A stretch of DNA of 64,000 nucleotides from an uncultured Lentisphaerota bacterium. GTDB taxonomy: Bacteria > Verrucomicrobiota > Kiritimatiellia > CAIQIC01. This document shows, one piece after another, positions 1 to 9,474 of the stretch. The notes beneath the pieces were generated by a model. That model worked only from the letters and a program-made list of their open reading frames with translations, was not told where the DNA came from and searched no databases. Each line of letters begins with the position of its first letter. Positions within the stretch are counted from its first letter, which is position 1. A program made the translations under genes and the position numbers. The stretch covers positions 1 through 64,000 of the forward strand of contig CAITZM010000134.1 of assembly GCA_903896925.1 (NCBI GenBank), in the 5' to 3' direction.

Positions 1-93
1 ATTGCTCCATATCTGTGTACATCCCTTCATTCTGAATGAAGGTGCCACAGTTTTCGACCGCCCCGTCACATCCATGACCCCGCTACACTTTTC

Positions 94-660
<567 letters not shown>

Positions 661-719
661 GGACCCGACGGCACCGACGGGCAGCCGCATATTGCGACAA
701 GGACAAGGGGGGTAAACGA

Positions 720-1116
720 GCGACCCGCTTCAAGGGCAGCAAAGATCCGTTCGGTATCGTGATCGTACGGGGCACGGGTTGACCGGCTACGATGCGCCGT
801 GCTACACACGATGTATGCCGACAAGCCCATGTGCGACCGTGGCCTCATGCAGACCATCGTGCCCCGCGTGGGCGGTGAGGGTCGGGTTATAAACGGCGGC
901 AGCAGGCGACGAACAACACCAAGGAGCAGTTCGCCAACTCACCCGACCTGAAGACCGAGTTGCTGAACGCCATCATGGGTGCCTTGGACGCGCACACGCT
1001 GATGAGCGCGCAGGCGCTGAATTCGCACGGCGTCTAAAGTGGCAATAAAGGACATCCTGCTCAACCACGCCGGCCTCTACGAAACCCTGCGTGCCCATGT
1101 GGCTAGCTGGCTGTGA
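720..1116 (+). pseudogene. hsdR: HsdR (type I restriction subunit) 3' remnant, frameshifted
   Basis: HsdR-like blocks occur in order but in shifting frames. KDPFGIVIVRG starts at 741, followed in that frame by a stop. LTGYDAPC starts at 779, MYADKPM at 811, and NNTKEQFANSPDL through DAHTLMSAQALNSHGV runs from 912 to a stop at 1035-1037. KDILLNHAGLYETLRAH runs from 1039 to a stop at 1114. In intact HsdR these blocks belong to helicase motif V/VI (KIVIVrDMwLTGFDAP, MYvDKPM) and the C-terminal helical region that contacts HsdM. At least three frameshifts and the loss of the N-terminal nuclease and P-loop make this a dead gene. No hsdM or hsdS is in view. Confidence 0.8.
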
Positions 1117-1151
1117 GGACCCCCAAGCCCCGCCGCCGACGAAGTGCCTGG

Positions 1152-2366
1152 TTAACTTGCCGGCTCTAGGACTTCCTCCGCGGAAGGTAGAAGCCTTTCT
1201 GCAGCTGGTTCAGTAACCACCTCTGCTCCGAGAGGCTCCGAGCGGAAGAGGTCAAGGTAGGGTGTAAAGCGATATCGACGGTTACGCCGCCAGCCAGTTG
1301 TCTCATGAAGAAGGCCCAGCTTCTCGAATTGTAAGCCCAGTTTATTCGCTTTGACATAGGAGCAGTCAAGATGCTGCTCGATCATCTTCACCGATACCAA
1401 CGGATGCTCAAACAGGTAATCAAGTAACTGCTGGCCGGAAACAGAGTTCTCCAGTTGGTCAGCAACGAGCAGTCGTCCCCTTTCCCTCAGCTCGAGAATT
1501 TTGCGGGCGGTAGACGTGGCATCCTCGCTCACTTCCGCGACGCCACGGAGAAAAAACTTGAGCCAGCCCTCCCAATTACCATCGTTACGAACAGCCATGA
1601 GCCGATCATAATACTCTGCTCTGTGCAATTTGAAGTAGTGGCTGAGATAGAGAAGCGGCTTCTGCAAAATCTGGCGATGGCAAAGAAGAAAGGTGATCAG
1701 TAGCCTTCCGATACGCCCGTTGCCATCAAGAAAGGGATGGATCGTCTCAAACTGAGCGTGTACCAGCCCGCAGAGTAAAAGGACGGGCATGGGGGCTGGG
1801 TCATGGAAGAACTTCTCCATATTGGAGAGAGCCACGTGCATCTCTGGGATGGGTGGAGGCACAAATGTAGCCGTTTGAAGGGTGCAACCTGCGGGGCCAA
1901 TCCAGTTCTGGCTTTGACGGAACTCACCGGGTGTACAGTGGGACCCTCGCGTGCCTTCAAGGAGTTTGACATGAATTTCACGAATGAGTCTAAGACTCAG
2001 TGGAAAATCAGAGAGGCGTTGGAGTCCGTGGTTCATGGCGGCGATGTAATTTACGACTTCTTGCACATCCTTGACCTGATCTTCGCCATTGTGATTCACC
2101 TCGAATTGCAGTACATCATCCAAGGTGCTTTGTGTCCCCTCTATCTGGGAACTCAGCACTGCCTCATAACGGACATACATTGCCACGAAGAAGTCGGGGT
2201 TCGGCAGAATGGATGTGACGCCGTCCAGACGGCCAAGACTGCGGTCTGCCTTGGAAAGTAGGGTGTCGAGTTCATCATCCCGCTGGACGGGCGGATTCGG
2301 AGGTAACGGTGCGGGGATGAAGGCACTGTATCCTGACGTTTGTTTTACGTATTGGCCTGTTCGCAT
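1152..2366 (-). CDS. Fic family protein (AMPylase) with built-in inhibitory helix
   Basis: This is a 404-residue Fic protein, expected to transfer AMP (or another NMP) from a nucleotide to a Ser/Thr/Tyr hydroxyl of a target protein. The catalytic motif HPFLDGNGRIGR is intact at residues 210-221. An N-terminal Fic_N domain carries the inhibitory motif [S/T]xxxE[G/N] as SSQIEG (S72, E76, G77), so this is a class II self-inhibited Fic. A C-terminal winged helix (about 320-370, ending in RRNRRYRF) may bind DNA and could autoregulate. The start is supported by AGGAG eight bases upstream of the ATG. By eye the gene is less GC-rich than the chromosome to the right, which fits transfer. No Fic-antitoxin partner is adjacent. 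Confidence 0.93.
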   Translation of the reverse strand: MRTGQYVKQTSGYSAFIPAPLPPNPPVQRDDELDTLLSKADRSLGRLDGVTSILPNPDFFVAMYVRYEAVLSSQIEGTQSTLDDVLQFEVNHNGEDQVKDVQEVVNYIAAMNHGLQRLSDFPLSLRLIREIHVKLLEGTRGSHCTPGEFRQSQNWIGPAGCTLQTATFVPPPIPEMHVALSNMEKFFHDPAPMPVLLLCGLVHAQFETIHPFLDGNGRIGRLLITFLLCHRQILQKPLLYLSHYFKLHRAEYYDRLMAVRNDGNWEGWLKFFLRGVAEVSEDATSTARKILELRERGRLLVADQLENSVSGQQLLDYLFEHPLVSVKMIEQHLDCSYVKANKLGLQFEKLGLLHETTGWRRNRRYRFTPYLDLFRSEPLGAEVVTEPAAERLLPSAEEVLEPAS

Positions 2367-3011
2367 ATTAAGTACTCCTGCTACTGGCTCTGGCTCGAAA
2401 GAATGAAATAAGATATCGGCGGCGTCAATTATATTTTAATAAAATAGAACAATTAAAATAAGGCAGCGTAGCGTCTTGGCTTATTAAAATTTCGTTCCCG
2501 TCCCCCTTCCTGCATCGCTCACTATTCCACCAGCTGATAGAAATCCAGATGCTGTCAGGGGTAAGCATTTGAGCACCCGCTCTAGAGGGTGAGCTATCCC
2601 CTAGCTGTTACGTACCTTGCAGGTAATCACGACGGTGAGATTTGAGTCCGACGGACTGCGGGCGGGTTCGAGTTAGTGGTGGTCAAGGACTCGTAGCCTA
2701 CCACGGCTTGGAAGTGAAACGCGGCTGACACTTTGAGGGGGGGAGGGGGGGGGCTCGCGAGGGCCTACGGTACGTTGTCTGCGACTGTGCCATCTTGGCA
2801 CAGTTAGATGCAGCTCATCCATGGCCAACAAGGCGAGCAGCACCTGTATGCAGGCAGGAACAGCGTGTGTGGATCGACCTCCTGTGAAAGAACCTTTCGG
2901 ACGCCCCTACCACTCGCTCAGTCTGGCACACCAACAGTCGCTCCGGATTCAACCGGCGCACATCAAGGCTTAAGCCATGCCGGTCCCGACGCACAACTTG
3001 CGGGGCTGCTT
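2367..3011. other. non-coding accessory spacer
   Basis: I see no convincing gene here. The stretch begins with an AT-rich block upstream of fic (about 2425-2500) that probably holds its promoter. It contains an interrupted G tract (G7-A-G9 at 2737-2753) and a perfect inverted repeat at 2784-2804. The segment 2555-2640 has tRNA-like fragments (GCTC/GAGC arms) but does not fold into a complete tRNA. Confidence 0.5.
2784..2804. repeat. perfect 9-bp inverted repeat
   Basis: ACTGTGCCA and TGGCACAGT are separated by TCT. There is no T-run on either side, so an operator or protein-binding site is as likely as a terminator. Confidence 0.5.
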
Positions 3012-3239
3012 TTACCCCTCTTTTTCAGGCACTTCCCAAAAGCTGGCGCGGTCATTTTTGCAAAAACACAGGCCTTTTGCGTTTTTTTTTACCAACACCG
3101 TCATATTTTTCCTGATCTGCAGGACGACTACCCGGCCTGGATGAGTCGCGCCATCAAGCAGAGGTTTACCGTCACTTCCGACACCTATAGGTGTCTTCTT
3201 TGCGGTAGGTGCGGGAGGATTTGTCAGCGTAGCCGGCAC
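3012..3239 (-). CDS. small hypothetical protein downstream of polA
   Basis: This is a 75-residue GTG-started frame on the same strand as the mobile-element genes, about 320 bp downstream of the polymerase stop. It has an unstructured Pro/Lys N-terminus and then a compact-looking segment (GRVVVLQIRKNMTVLV, then LCFCKNDRASFWEVPEK). Composition is protein-like, but I find no Shine-Dalgarno sequence and recognise no family. It may be a real small element gene or a chance frame. A 16-bp palindrome lies inside it. Confidence 0.25.
   Translation of the reverse strand: MPATLTNPPAPTAKKTPIGVGSDGKPLLDGATHPGRVVVLQIRKNMTVLVKKNAKGLCFCKNDRASFWEVPEKEG
3180..3195. repeat. perfect 16-bp palindrome
   Basis: GACACCTATAGGTGTC is fully self-complementary with no loop, as expected for a dimeric regulator operator. 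It lies downstream of the polymerase gene in a sparsely coding stretch. Confidence 0.5.
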
Positions 3240-3558
3240 GAGACTACAGCCGGAGAGGTTTCAGGATACGGTGGCCTCGCCAGGGAGAGGGCTGAGCCCG
3301 ACCTGGAGGAGACGAGGCTGCGCGTGTTGGTGGTTGTCGCACCATTCATAGGCGCATTAATTGTGAATCCAGCCGTCATGATCGAAGCAGCGCCAGCCTA
3401 TGCATTGTCGCCAAATGGCGACGTTTTCCCCGCAGGGCACGCTGCAACCTGCGTCAAGAGCTGTGGGAACGCCCCGGCAACAGCGGACCGCATATATTCG
3501 ATAGGCGAGTCACGCGGGGCGACTGCGGTTCCGCCTGACGCACAGCAAAGTGGCCGGC

Positions 3559-5976
3559 TTATGTACAAGGCGTTTGCTCCTGCGGCTCGCTCCACGGCAC
3601 CAGACGTCCGGCCTCGTCGTACACGGCCTTGGCCTTCTTCGACCAGCAGCGCGACGCGGCCAGCTCGACCTCGACGCGCACGTTCGGGCACACGCGCTGC
3701 ATCTGCTCGACCATCACTTGCCGCATCTCGTCCGCCCGCGTGGAGAGCTCCGATGTGTCCGGCATTTCGACCACGATCTCGTCATGGACGAGCAGGACGA
3801 CGCGGAAGCCGCGGGCCAGCACCAGTTCGGAGAACGCCAGCTTGCAGCCGTCGGCGGCCAGAGACTGGAAGGGGCTGTTCGAGGCCTCGGTGCCGGAGCA
3901 CTCCGCCCGCACGCGACCGGTGAGCGTGATGGAGACTTGGTGGCTCGTAAGCTCGCGCCGCAAGCGCCACGAACCGCAGCGATTCAGGACATCGGCACGC
4001 AACTGTGGATCCTTGATGAGTGTGCAGCGCTGCAGCTGCTGCCAAACCCAGTCGATTTCGGCCTGACTGAATTCACGGTCATGTGACGTGGCCATATTCC
4101 CACCGGTAATGCGCAGCATGCAGGCGGCGGCGTTCGACAGGGCGTTCTCCGTGTAGTAGTGCGGGTAGGTCGAGAAGTCGAAGAGTTCGAACAGCCCGGC
4201 AAAGCCGCGTCGCTCGTCGAGATAGCGGCGGACCTCCGGGAAGAGCGCGTACCACTTCTCGAAGAACTCCTCGGCGAGTTCACGGGTGAACGCTACGCCG
4301 TAGTTCTGGCGGGCGTAATCCAAGAAACCGGTTACACCCATGCCGCCGGGAATGCCAAAGTTGACCGCCTTGGCTTGCTGGCGCTCTTTTTTGGTGACCG
4401 AGTCGGGATCCTTGCCCAAGATGCGCGCGGCTACCAGCTGGTGCGGATCCCCGCCGGCGTTCAGTAAATCCCGCAGGGCAGACGCCCCGTAGAGTTGGAA
4501 GCAAATTTCCGCCAGCGCCACCATCTCGATGCACTTGTAGTCGCCGGCGAGCAGCATATAGCCGGGCGCGGCCACGATGCACTCCCGCACGCCACCTTCG
4601 CGCGGGAGTTGTTGAAGATTCGGGCTGCTGCAGAGTGCCCGACCGGAAACTGCCAGGCTATACCGCGGATGGAGACGCCCACCGGACTCGGCGAGCTTCT
4701 TGATCACGCCGGTCACCTTGTGCTGCCCCTTGTATTCAAGGAAGGCCGCAACGAACGGCTCGTCCTTCACGCTGGCCAGCTGGTCATCGCTCTGTGTGAT
4801 GCGGCCATCCTTCGTGCGCAGCAGCCGCACACCACGCTTGTCCTCAATGGCTTTCATCAGGCGGTCGAACACGGCCATATTGCCCTTGGCACCCGGCACG
4901 TATCCGAAGGGGGTCAGCACCGCGACCGCCTGCTGCTCCAGCACCTGGACTTCCGCGAGGCGCCTCTGGGCGCGTGGCACGTCAACGCCCGCACCGAGAC
5001 GCTCGATACGGTAGGTCGCCCAGGCACCCAGCAGTTGCGTGTCGTGGGTGAGGAGGCCGGGCACCTTGTACTGGTCTGCCAGCGCGCGGGCCTTGGCCTC
5101 GAGTTGGGCGCCGAGCAGGCAGGTCGCGATCGCATCCATGGCGAGGTACTGGAGGCTGGCGCCCTCAATCTGGCGAAGATCCACCCGGCCGTCCTGGAGG
5201 AAGCGGCCGAAATCCAGGCGCGTATCGGATTCCTTGTCGAGCGGCTGGCCCAGCAGCGTTGCCGAGAGCAGCCCCAAGTTGTACTTCTGCGGCAGTTGGC
5301 CCTTGCGGCCGAGCTCCAGCAGCCGGTAGAGGATCTGCACATCGAGCACCAAACCCTGCCGGACGAGCGGCAGGTAGTCGAAGCTGCAGGCCTTGGCCAC
5401 CACGTCGAGGTCGAACGGCGCGTTGCAGAAGTACTGCTCGCTGTCGGCGTGGGCGGCGCAGAAGGCACCGAGGTGCTCGGGCGTGATGAAGTACACCGCG
5501 TTGCCGTCGAACGCCGCGCCCAACACGAAGGTCGGGACCTCGTGGCCAACGATCAGGGTGGTCTCCGTGTCGAATCCGAAGACTGGTCCGATGCAGCCAT
5601 CGCCGGGCAGCCACTCGCGGCATGGATAAGTGTGACCGGCGAATGTGGCCGGCGGTAGGTTTAGGTTTGTCGGGTCTGTCGGGTTTGTCGGAATGGCGGT
5701 CGCGGGCTCAAATCCTTGAGAAATGGCGGGCGCGGGTTGGTTTGTCGGGTTTGTCGGTAGGCCGGGAGAGAAAGGAGGAGGAAGAAGGGCTGGAGAGGGT
5801 GGAAGAGTATTAATAAAAGAAGAAGAAAGTCTATTTTCTTGATTATCTCCTTCTGTACCACCTCCATCTCCCTCGCTTTTTTTCTCTCCCCCCACCGACA
5901 AACCCGACAAACCCGACAAACCTGCCGGATTGCGCAACCGCTCCAGTTCCAACATCAATTCCGCTACGGTTTTCAT
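3559..5976 (-). CDS. family A DNA polymerase with 3'-5' exonuclease (mobile element)
   Basis: The protein has 805 residues from ATG 5976. That start is chosen because GAGGAG lies six bases upstream, whereas the longer GTG/ATG starts at 5994 and 5988 lack a site. Residues 1-125 are a low-complexity linker (GLS and PTN repeats) that contains the iteron array. The DnaQ-like exonuclease follows with FDTET (D136, E138), NAPFDLD (D189) and YLAMDAIA (D281), so proofreading looks intact. The polymerase motifs are A (GDYKCIEM, D479), B (KKERQQAKAVNFGIPGG) and C (LVHDEIV, D732). There is no 5'-nuclease domain, as in phage T7-type and element polymerases. It is the last gene of the replication operon, 14 bp after the primase-like gene, and should copy the element's DNA. 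Confidence 0.92.
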   Translation of the reverse strand: MKTVAELMLELERLRNPAGLSGLSGLSVGGEKKSEGDGGGTEGDNQENRLSSSFINTLPPSPALLPPPFSPGLPTNPTNQPAPAISQGFEPATAIPTNPTDPTNLNLPPATFAGHTYPCREWLPGDGCIGPVFGFDTETTLIVGHEVPTFVLGAAFDGNAVYFITPEHLGAFCAAHADSEQYFCNAPFDLDVVAKACSFDYLPLVRQGLVLDVQILYRLLELGRKGQLPQKYNLGLLSATLLGQPLDKESDTRLDFGRFLQDGRVDLRQIEGASLQYLAMDAIATCLLGAQLEAKARALADQYKVPGLLTHDTQLLGAWATYRIERLGAGVDVPRAQRRLAEVQVLEQQAVAVLTPFGYVPGAKGNMAVFDRLMKAIEDKRGVRLLRTKDGRITQSDDQLASVKDEPFVAAFLEYKGQHKVTGVIKKLAESGGRLHPRYSLAVSGRALCSSPNLQQLPREGGVRECIVAAPGYMLLAGDYKCIEMVALAEICFQLYGASALRDLLNAGGDPHQLVAARILGKDPDSVTKKERQQAKAVNFGIPGGMGVTGFLDYARQNYGVAFTRELAEEFFEKWYALFPEVRRYLDERRGFAGLFELFDFSTYPHYYTENALSNAAACMLRITGGNMATSHDREFSQAEIDWVWQQLQRCTLIKDPQLRADVLNRCGSWRLRRELTSHQVSITLTGRVRAECSGTEASNSPFQSLAADGCKLAFSELVLARGFRVVLLVHDEIVVEMPDTSELSTRADEMRQVMVEQMQRVCPNVRVEVELAASRCWSKKAKAVYDEAGRLVPWSEPQEQTPCT
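5664..5922. repeat. iteron-like array: eight 9-mers GGTTTGTCG in two orientations (candidate origin)
   Basis: Three tandem copies lie at 5664-5690 (the middle one GGTCTGTCG) and two at 5739-5756. Three copies in the opposite orientation (CGACAAACC) lie at 5896-5922. Between the clusters is an AT-rich tract around 5800-5880. The array sits inside the polymerase coding region. The same DNA word is read as Gly-Leu-Ser in one orientation and Pro-Thr-Asn in the other, so the conserved entity is the DNA and not the peptide. Iterons flanking an AT-rich segment are the standard layout of plasmid and phage origins. Confidence 0.6.
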
Positions 5977-5990
5977 GGTGCTCCTCATCT

Positions 5991-8333
5991 TCACGCCGCG
6001 GCTGACTGCGGGATCGCCACGCCGCTCGTCCCTGCCGGCGGGTTCGGGTGCAATTGGAACACGACGTGTGGTCGCGCCTTGGCGCCTTTTACGGGCAGCT
6101 CGATGCGTCGCATCCAGCCTTTCGTCGCGAGGAGGTCGAGCACCTTCTCGGCCTCCTCGGTGGAAGTGATGCCGGCCCAGCCGTAACGCGCCACATCCCG
6201 GGGCTTCACGCCCACGAGCTCCTCACCGAGGTCTGCCCGCCTCCAGTCCACAAGTTGGGTACGGCGCCCGTCCAGCATGGTCCACAAAGCCTGGGCCTTG
6301 GCTGCCAGAGGACTGCTGCCCATCGCCCCGAAGGCGCGCAGCGCGTGCGAGCGTAGGCAGGTGATGATGGCCAGTGCGGCAACGATGTCTTCTTCGCCGA
6401 TCGCATCAAGGGGGGCCTGCTCCGCCGAGAAGTGACGCAGAGCCCTGAGCAACAGGGCGACGCGGACGACGTGCTCCACCTCCTTACCCAAGTAGTGTTC
6501 GATGTTGGCGTTGGGCTGCTCCCGGCGTCGGCGTTGGATCTCGATGCCACGCTCGGCGTGGTAGGAGCGCCAGCACTCGAACGCACGGGGTGTCAACGGC
6601 AGCACCAGGGGTTCTTCCCGATACCGCGCGCGTAGAGCATACAGGGCGCGGACTGCTTGTGCGTAATTCTCCGCCACGTCCGCCGGAATGCTTTCGGTGG
6701 GATAATCGAGGTTTGTCTCGGTCGTTGTGGCAAACAGAAACCGGCCGAGGAAGCCGCTGCTGGTCAGCGCGCCGTTCTGGCCGAGCTGTGTGAGAATGTC
6801 CGGCTGCACGGCCAGGCAAACGGTCAGCACACCGTTGTTGATCACGATCGCGGGTTTGTCCTTGTTTGCGCGATCGACGCGGATCTGGTCGTGGCCGGAG
6901 TGACCTTTCAGGTAAAGGTCGATGTCCGGGTTCCTCTCCGTGTATTTCCCGCCCGCGACAGCTATGGCTTTGCGACCATCGGAGGATAAAACGGCGTTAC
7001 AGCCACCCATGGCCTCCATCTGCCGGGCCAGCGCCTCGCTCGTCACGTCATCACAGAACAGGCGCGGTTCCGCCGGCTCGGCTGCGATGACTTTCTGGAG
7101 CTCTTCAGCCTGAGCCCGCACCACCTCTTGGGCTGCGGCATCGCTTTCCCCGGCGAGTTTTCTCTTGAGCTCGGCCAGTTTTAGTTTGGCTACCTCGGCG
7201 TTCAGCTCCCACTTCTGGCGCCGCTGTTGGTAGTCAACGCGGAGCTCGCGCTCGATCTCAACGAGCGGAGCCTGCAACGCGTTGAACACCGGGGTCTTTT
7301 TGCTTGCCGGCGGCGCGATGACCATGCCGTACAGGTTGGCAAACTGCTCGTGGCCGTCCTTGATGCGCGCCTTGAGCGCCTTGCCTACGGCCGTGGCGAG
7401 GATGCATAGCATTGGCGGCCCGACCAACGCATCCTCGACGCCGATGGTGCGCACGATGGCCTCGCCCATGGCGTGTATCTCTGCCGGTAGTACTGCCCAC
7501 GGCCAAGGTTGCACGGGGAGTGCGGCGTCGCTCAACGGTTGAGGAGGACCCCACGGCTCAATCTCCTTCGCGGTGAAACGGCTGCCGCCCTCAGTGATGC
7601 GCGCGTGGTTGGCGATCTCGTTGCGTAGGCGTTCCATCCCGCCATTGGGGTGGAGCAGAAAGTCGTCGAGGCCGGTCTTCTGCTCGCCGAGCCGCGGAAG
7701 TACAACGAGCTGCAGTTTGACTTCATACTGACTCAGCGCAGTTGCAAAACTACGGGTAGCATCGCTGAAGTCGGGATTGTTGGAGGCATCGCTGTCGAAG
7801 ATGACCGTCCACGTTTCGCCCTTGCGCACGTAAGGCTTCAATTCGGACAGTAGATCCCCCGACGGCGCCTTCCAGCCCCACGGGCCGATGATGCCTATGG
7901 TTGGAAGGTCCTTATGCGAGGCGCAGACCGCTTTCTTTTCGCCTTCTGTCAGCGTCACCGGTTTATTCCATTCAATGGCGGCGTGTACTTGGGCAGTGAT
8001 GTACGCATGCTGCCCAGCCTCGCGCGGTGACAGGTATTTCGCCGAAGACTTGCGGGCGTCTGCGCCAGTCAGTTCGACCTGTCGTTCCAGTTTGGCCCTA
8101 ACAAACGGCCGACCATCGGGCGTCAGCATCGGTTGGTTATTTTCTGGATCGAAGTACGGGATGGCGTAGGCTGACGGCCCGTTGGGAGGGCTGAAGCCGA
8201 GCAGCCTGGCGCACTCGTCGGGAGTCACGGGGTGGATGCCCAGCTCAGCCGCCTGTTCCGGCGTGATGCCGGACTTGGCGAGGTCAGCGGTCATCCAGCC
8301 AGGGAAGGCTGGTGCTGTGATGGGCACGGTCAT
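5991..8333 (-). CDS. Toprim (DUF3854) plus DUF3987 primase/helicase-like replication protein
   Basis: A 780-residue replication protein. Residues 1-260 form a DUF3854/Toprim-like module (LTEGEKKAVCA near 130, IFDSDA near 180) related to the catalytic core of DnaG-type primases. Residues 270-760 match DUF3987, with a degenerate P-loop region (IAPPASKKTPVFNAL) and downstream acidic motif (FCDDVTSEAL). Such fusions are common in prophages and integrative elements, where they supply priming and helicase functions. AAAGGAG lies 5 bp before the ATG. The ATG overlaps the previous stop as ATGA, and the DNA polymerase gene starts 14 bp after the stop. Confidence 0.8.
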   Translation of the reverse strand: MTVPITAPAFPGWMTADLAKSGITPEQAAELGIHPVTPDECARLLGFSPPNGPSAYAIPYFDPENNQPMLTPDGRPFVRAKLERQVELTGADARKSSAKYLSPREAGQHAYITAQVHAAIEWNKPVTLTEGEKKAVCASHKDLPTIGIIGPWGWKAPSGDLLSELKPYVRKGETWTVIFDSDASNNPDFSDATRSFATALSQYEVKLQLVVLPRLGEQKTGLDDFLLHPNGGMERLRNEIANHARITEGGSRFTAKEIEPWGPPQPLSDAALPVQPWPWAVLPAEIHAMGEAIVRTIGVEDALVGPPMLCILATAVGKALKARIKDGHEQFANLYGMVIAPPASKKTPVFNALQAPLVEIERELRVDYQQRRQKWELNAEVAKLKLAELKRKLAGESDAAAQEVVRAQAEELQKVIAAEPAEPRLFCDDVTSEALARQMEAMGGCNAVLSSDGRKAIAVAGGKYTERNPDIDLYLKGHSGHDQIRVDRANKDKPAIVINNGVLTVCLAVQPDILTQLGQNGALTSSGFLGRFLFATTTETNLDYPTESIPADVAENYAQAVRALYALRARYREEPLVLPLTPRAFECWRSYHAERGIEIQRRRREQPNANIEHYLGKEVEHVVRVALLLRALRHFSAEQAPLDAIGEEDIVAALAIITCLRSHALRAFGAMGSSPLAAKAQALWTMLDGRRTQLVDWRRADLGEELVGVKPRDVARYGWAGITSTEEAEKVLDLLATKGWMRRIELPVKGAKARPHVVFQLHPNPPAGTSGVAIPQSAAA

Positions 8334-9109
8334 ACGGCTCCTTTGTCGCTAGATACGGAAGCCGTTGTCGGATGTCTGGGAGCAGTGCAACGCGGTATAT
8401 TTTGATGTGACAGTACGATGTGCCGGCTGAAGGTTTTCCATAAATCCACTTCACTCATAGACAGCGTTGTGTCCACGACAAGCCCCCAAAGAAAGTCAAG
8501 GCGTTCAGTATCGGATGATGGAGCCCACGCCGCTTCGAGCGCGGAATAGGTTCTTTCTTCCTGGCCGTTGCCCTCGTTTGAGCTCGACAGTGTCTCGGCC
8601 GTTGATGGTGGAGGCACCGTGGGGAGCGTTTTTGCGCGGTCGCTTTGCTTCTGCGATGGGTTCTTCCTCTTATTGACCGCCGTCTCAACGTCACGAGCTG
8701 TTACGTCACGTGCTTCGGCCTTGGCTGTGGTCTGGGCTTCCTGCCACGCCGAGGACCGCTCAGTCTTTGGCAGTTTTGTTAGCGGACGGGCTTGAGCTTC
8801 AGTGGTCGGTTTGTCGCCAATTGGCGGCAAATCTTCAACCACGCTAGCGGCTGCCATCAAACGGAAGGCGTACGCCTTTTTTATATTCCAGCGCGCGGCG
8901 CAATAGGCCTCGAAGGTCTTGAACTCCCCACGGTAGAGCTTGGTATCGCGGATCCATACCAAAGCCTTGCCTACTTCGATGAACGTTGCCAGTCCGGCCC
9001 GAATGGTCGCTTCAACGTTCGCGAGTTCGGCTTGCTCCTGTGCCGATAGCTTGGTGCTTTCGGCTGGTGTCGCGGCATTGGCCGTCACCGGCTGCGATTG
9101 GACTTTCAC
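8330..9109 (-). CDS. DUF3102-like protein of the element replication operon
   Basis: A 259-residue protein starting at GTG 9109, which overlaps the upstream stop as GTGA and is preceded by GGGAGG. Residues 25-95 form a helical domain (ATIRAGLATFIEVGKALVWI, then TFEAYCAARWNIKKAYAFRL) typical of DUF3102/ParB-neighbourhood proteins found in phages and plasmids. Such proteins are thought to bind DNA or act in partition. The rest is Ala/Lys/Ser-rich and probably disordered. A longer upstream frame exists but overlaps the excisionase gene and lacks a ribosome binding site. It could bind the iterons or act as replication initiator; that is inference. Confidence 0.65.
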   Translation of the reverse strand: MKVQSQPVTANAATPAESTKLSAQEQAELANVEATIRAGLATFIEVGKALVWIRDTKLYRGEFKTFEAYCAARWNIKKAYAFRLMAAASVVEDLPPIGDKPTTEAQARPLTKLPKTERSSAWQEAQTTAKAEARDVTARDVETAVNKRKNPSQKQSDRAKTLPTVPPPSTAETLSSSNEGNGQEERTYSALEAAWAPSSDTERLDFLWGLVVDTTLSMSEVDLWKTFSRHIVLSHQNIPRCTAPRHPTTASVSSDKGAV

Positions 9110-9474
9110 GGTGTCCTCCCACGCAAGTTGACGGCCTGAGCTTCTGGCGACGTGGCGTTTTTCACTGTGCTCGGACCGGCGGCACCACCCTCGGCACTCA
9201 ACCGCTCGAGATCCGCCCTTACCCAGCGCTTCTGTCCGGCGATCTGGACAGGGCGCAGGATGCCCAGCCGAGACCACCGGAATATCGTCGGCTTCGAGAC
9301 TGAAGCCAAACGTGCAGCTGCCGCTGCATTCAACAACATCGGGGTTTCTTCGGAGGCCCCGATGATTGGCGCGGCTTCCGCGCCTTCCAGCATGGCGAGG
9401 GCTCGGCGCCGATCACAGGCCTCGGCGGCACCCCAAGCAACGACCATCTTCTCTAACGTTACGGCACGACTCAT
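9106..9474 (-). CDS. MerR/excisionase-type helix-turn-helix protein
   Basis: A 122-residue protein from ATG 9474 (AAGGGA upstream). The C-terminal half contains an HTH_17-type fold (AAAARLASVSKPTIFRWSRL, then QKRWVRADLERL), the signature of excisionases and small MerR-like regulators. The N-terminal 50 residues are Ala-rich helical. As first gene of the replication operon on an integrative element, it is the best candidate for the recombination directionality factor or operon regulator. It ends by a 4-nt overlap with the next gene. Confidence 0.75.
   Translation of the reverse strand: MSRAVTLEKMVVAWGAAEACDRRRALAMLEGAEAAPIIGASEETPMLLNAAAAARLASVSKPTIFRWSRLGILRPVQIAGQKRWVRADLERLSAEGGAAGPSTVKNATSPEAQAVNLRGRTP

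Noticed and set aside
2555..2640. tRNA-like sequence (GCTC...GAGC arms, GGGTGCTC)
   Set aside because: No complete cloverleaf, anticodon stem or T-arm can be formed, so it is at most a relic.
2808..3923. A 371-codon plus-strand frame
   Set aside because: Its second half is antisense to the 3' end of the DNA polymerase gene, and its translation looks random (Arg/Pro/Ser-rich).
5664..5756. Short tandem repeats as a CRISPR array
   Set aside because: Units are only 9 bp with no unique spacers of 25-40 bp, and there are no cas genes.
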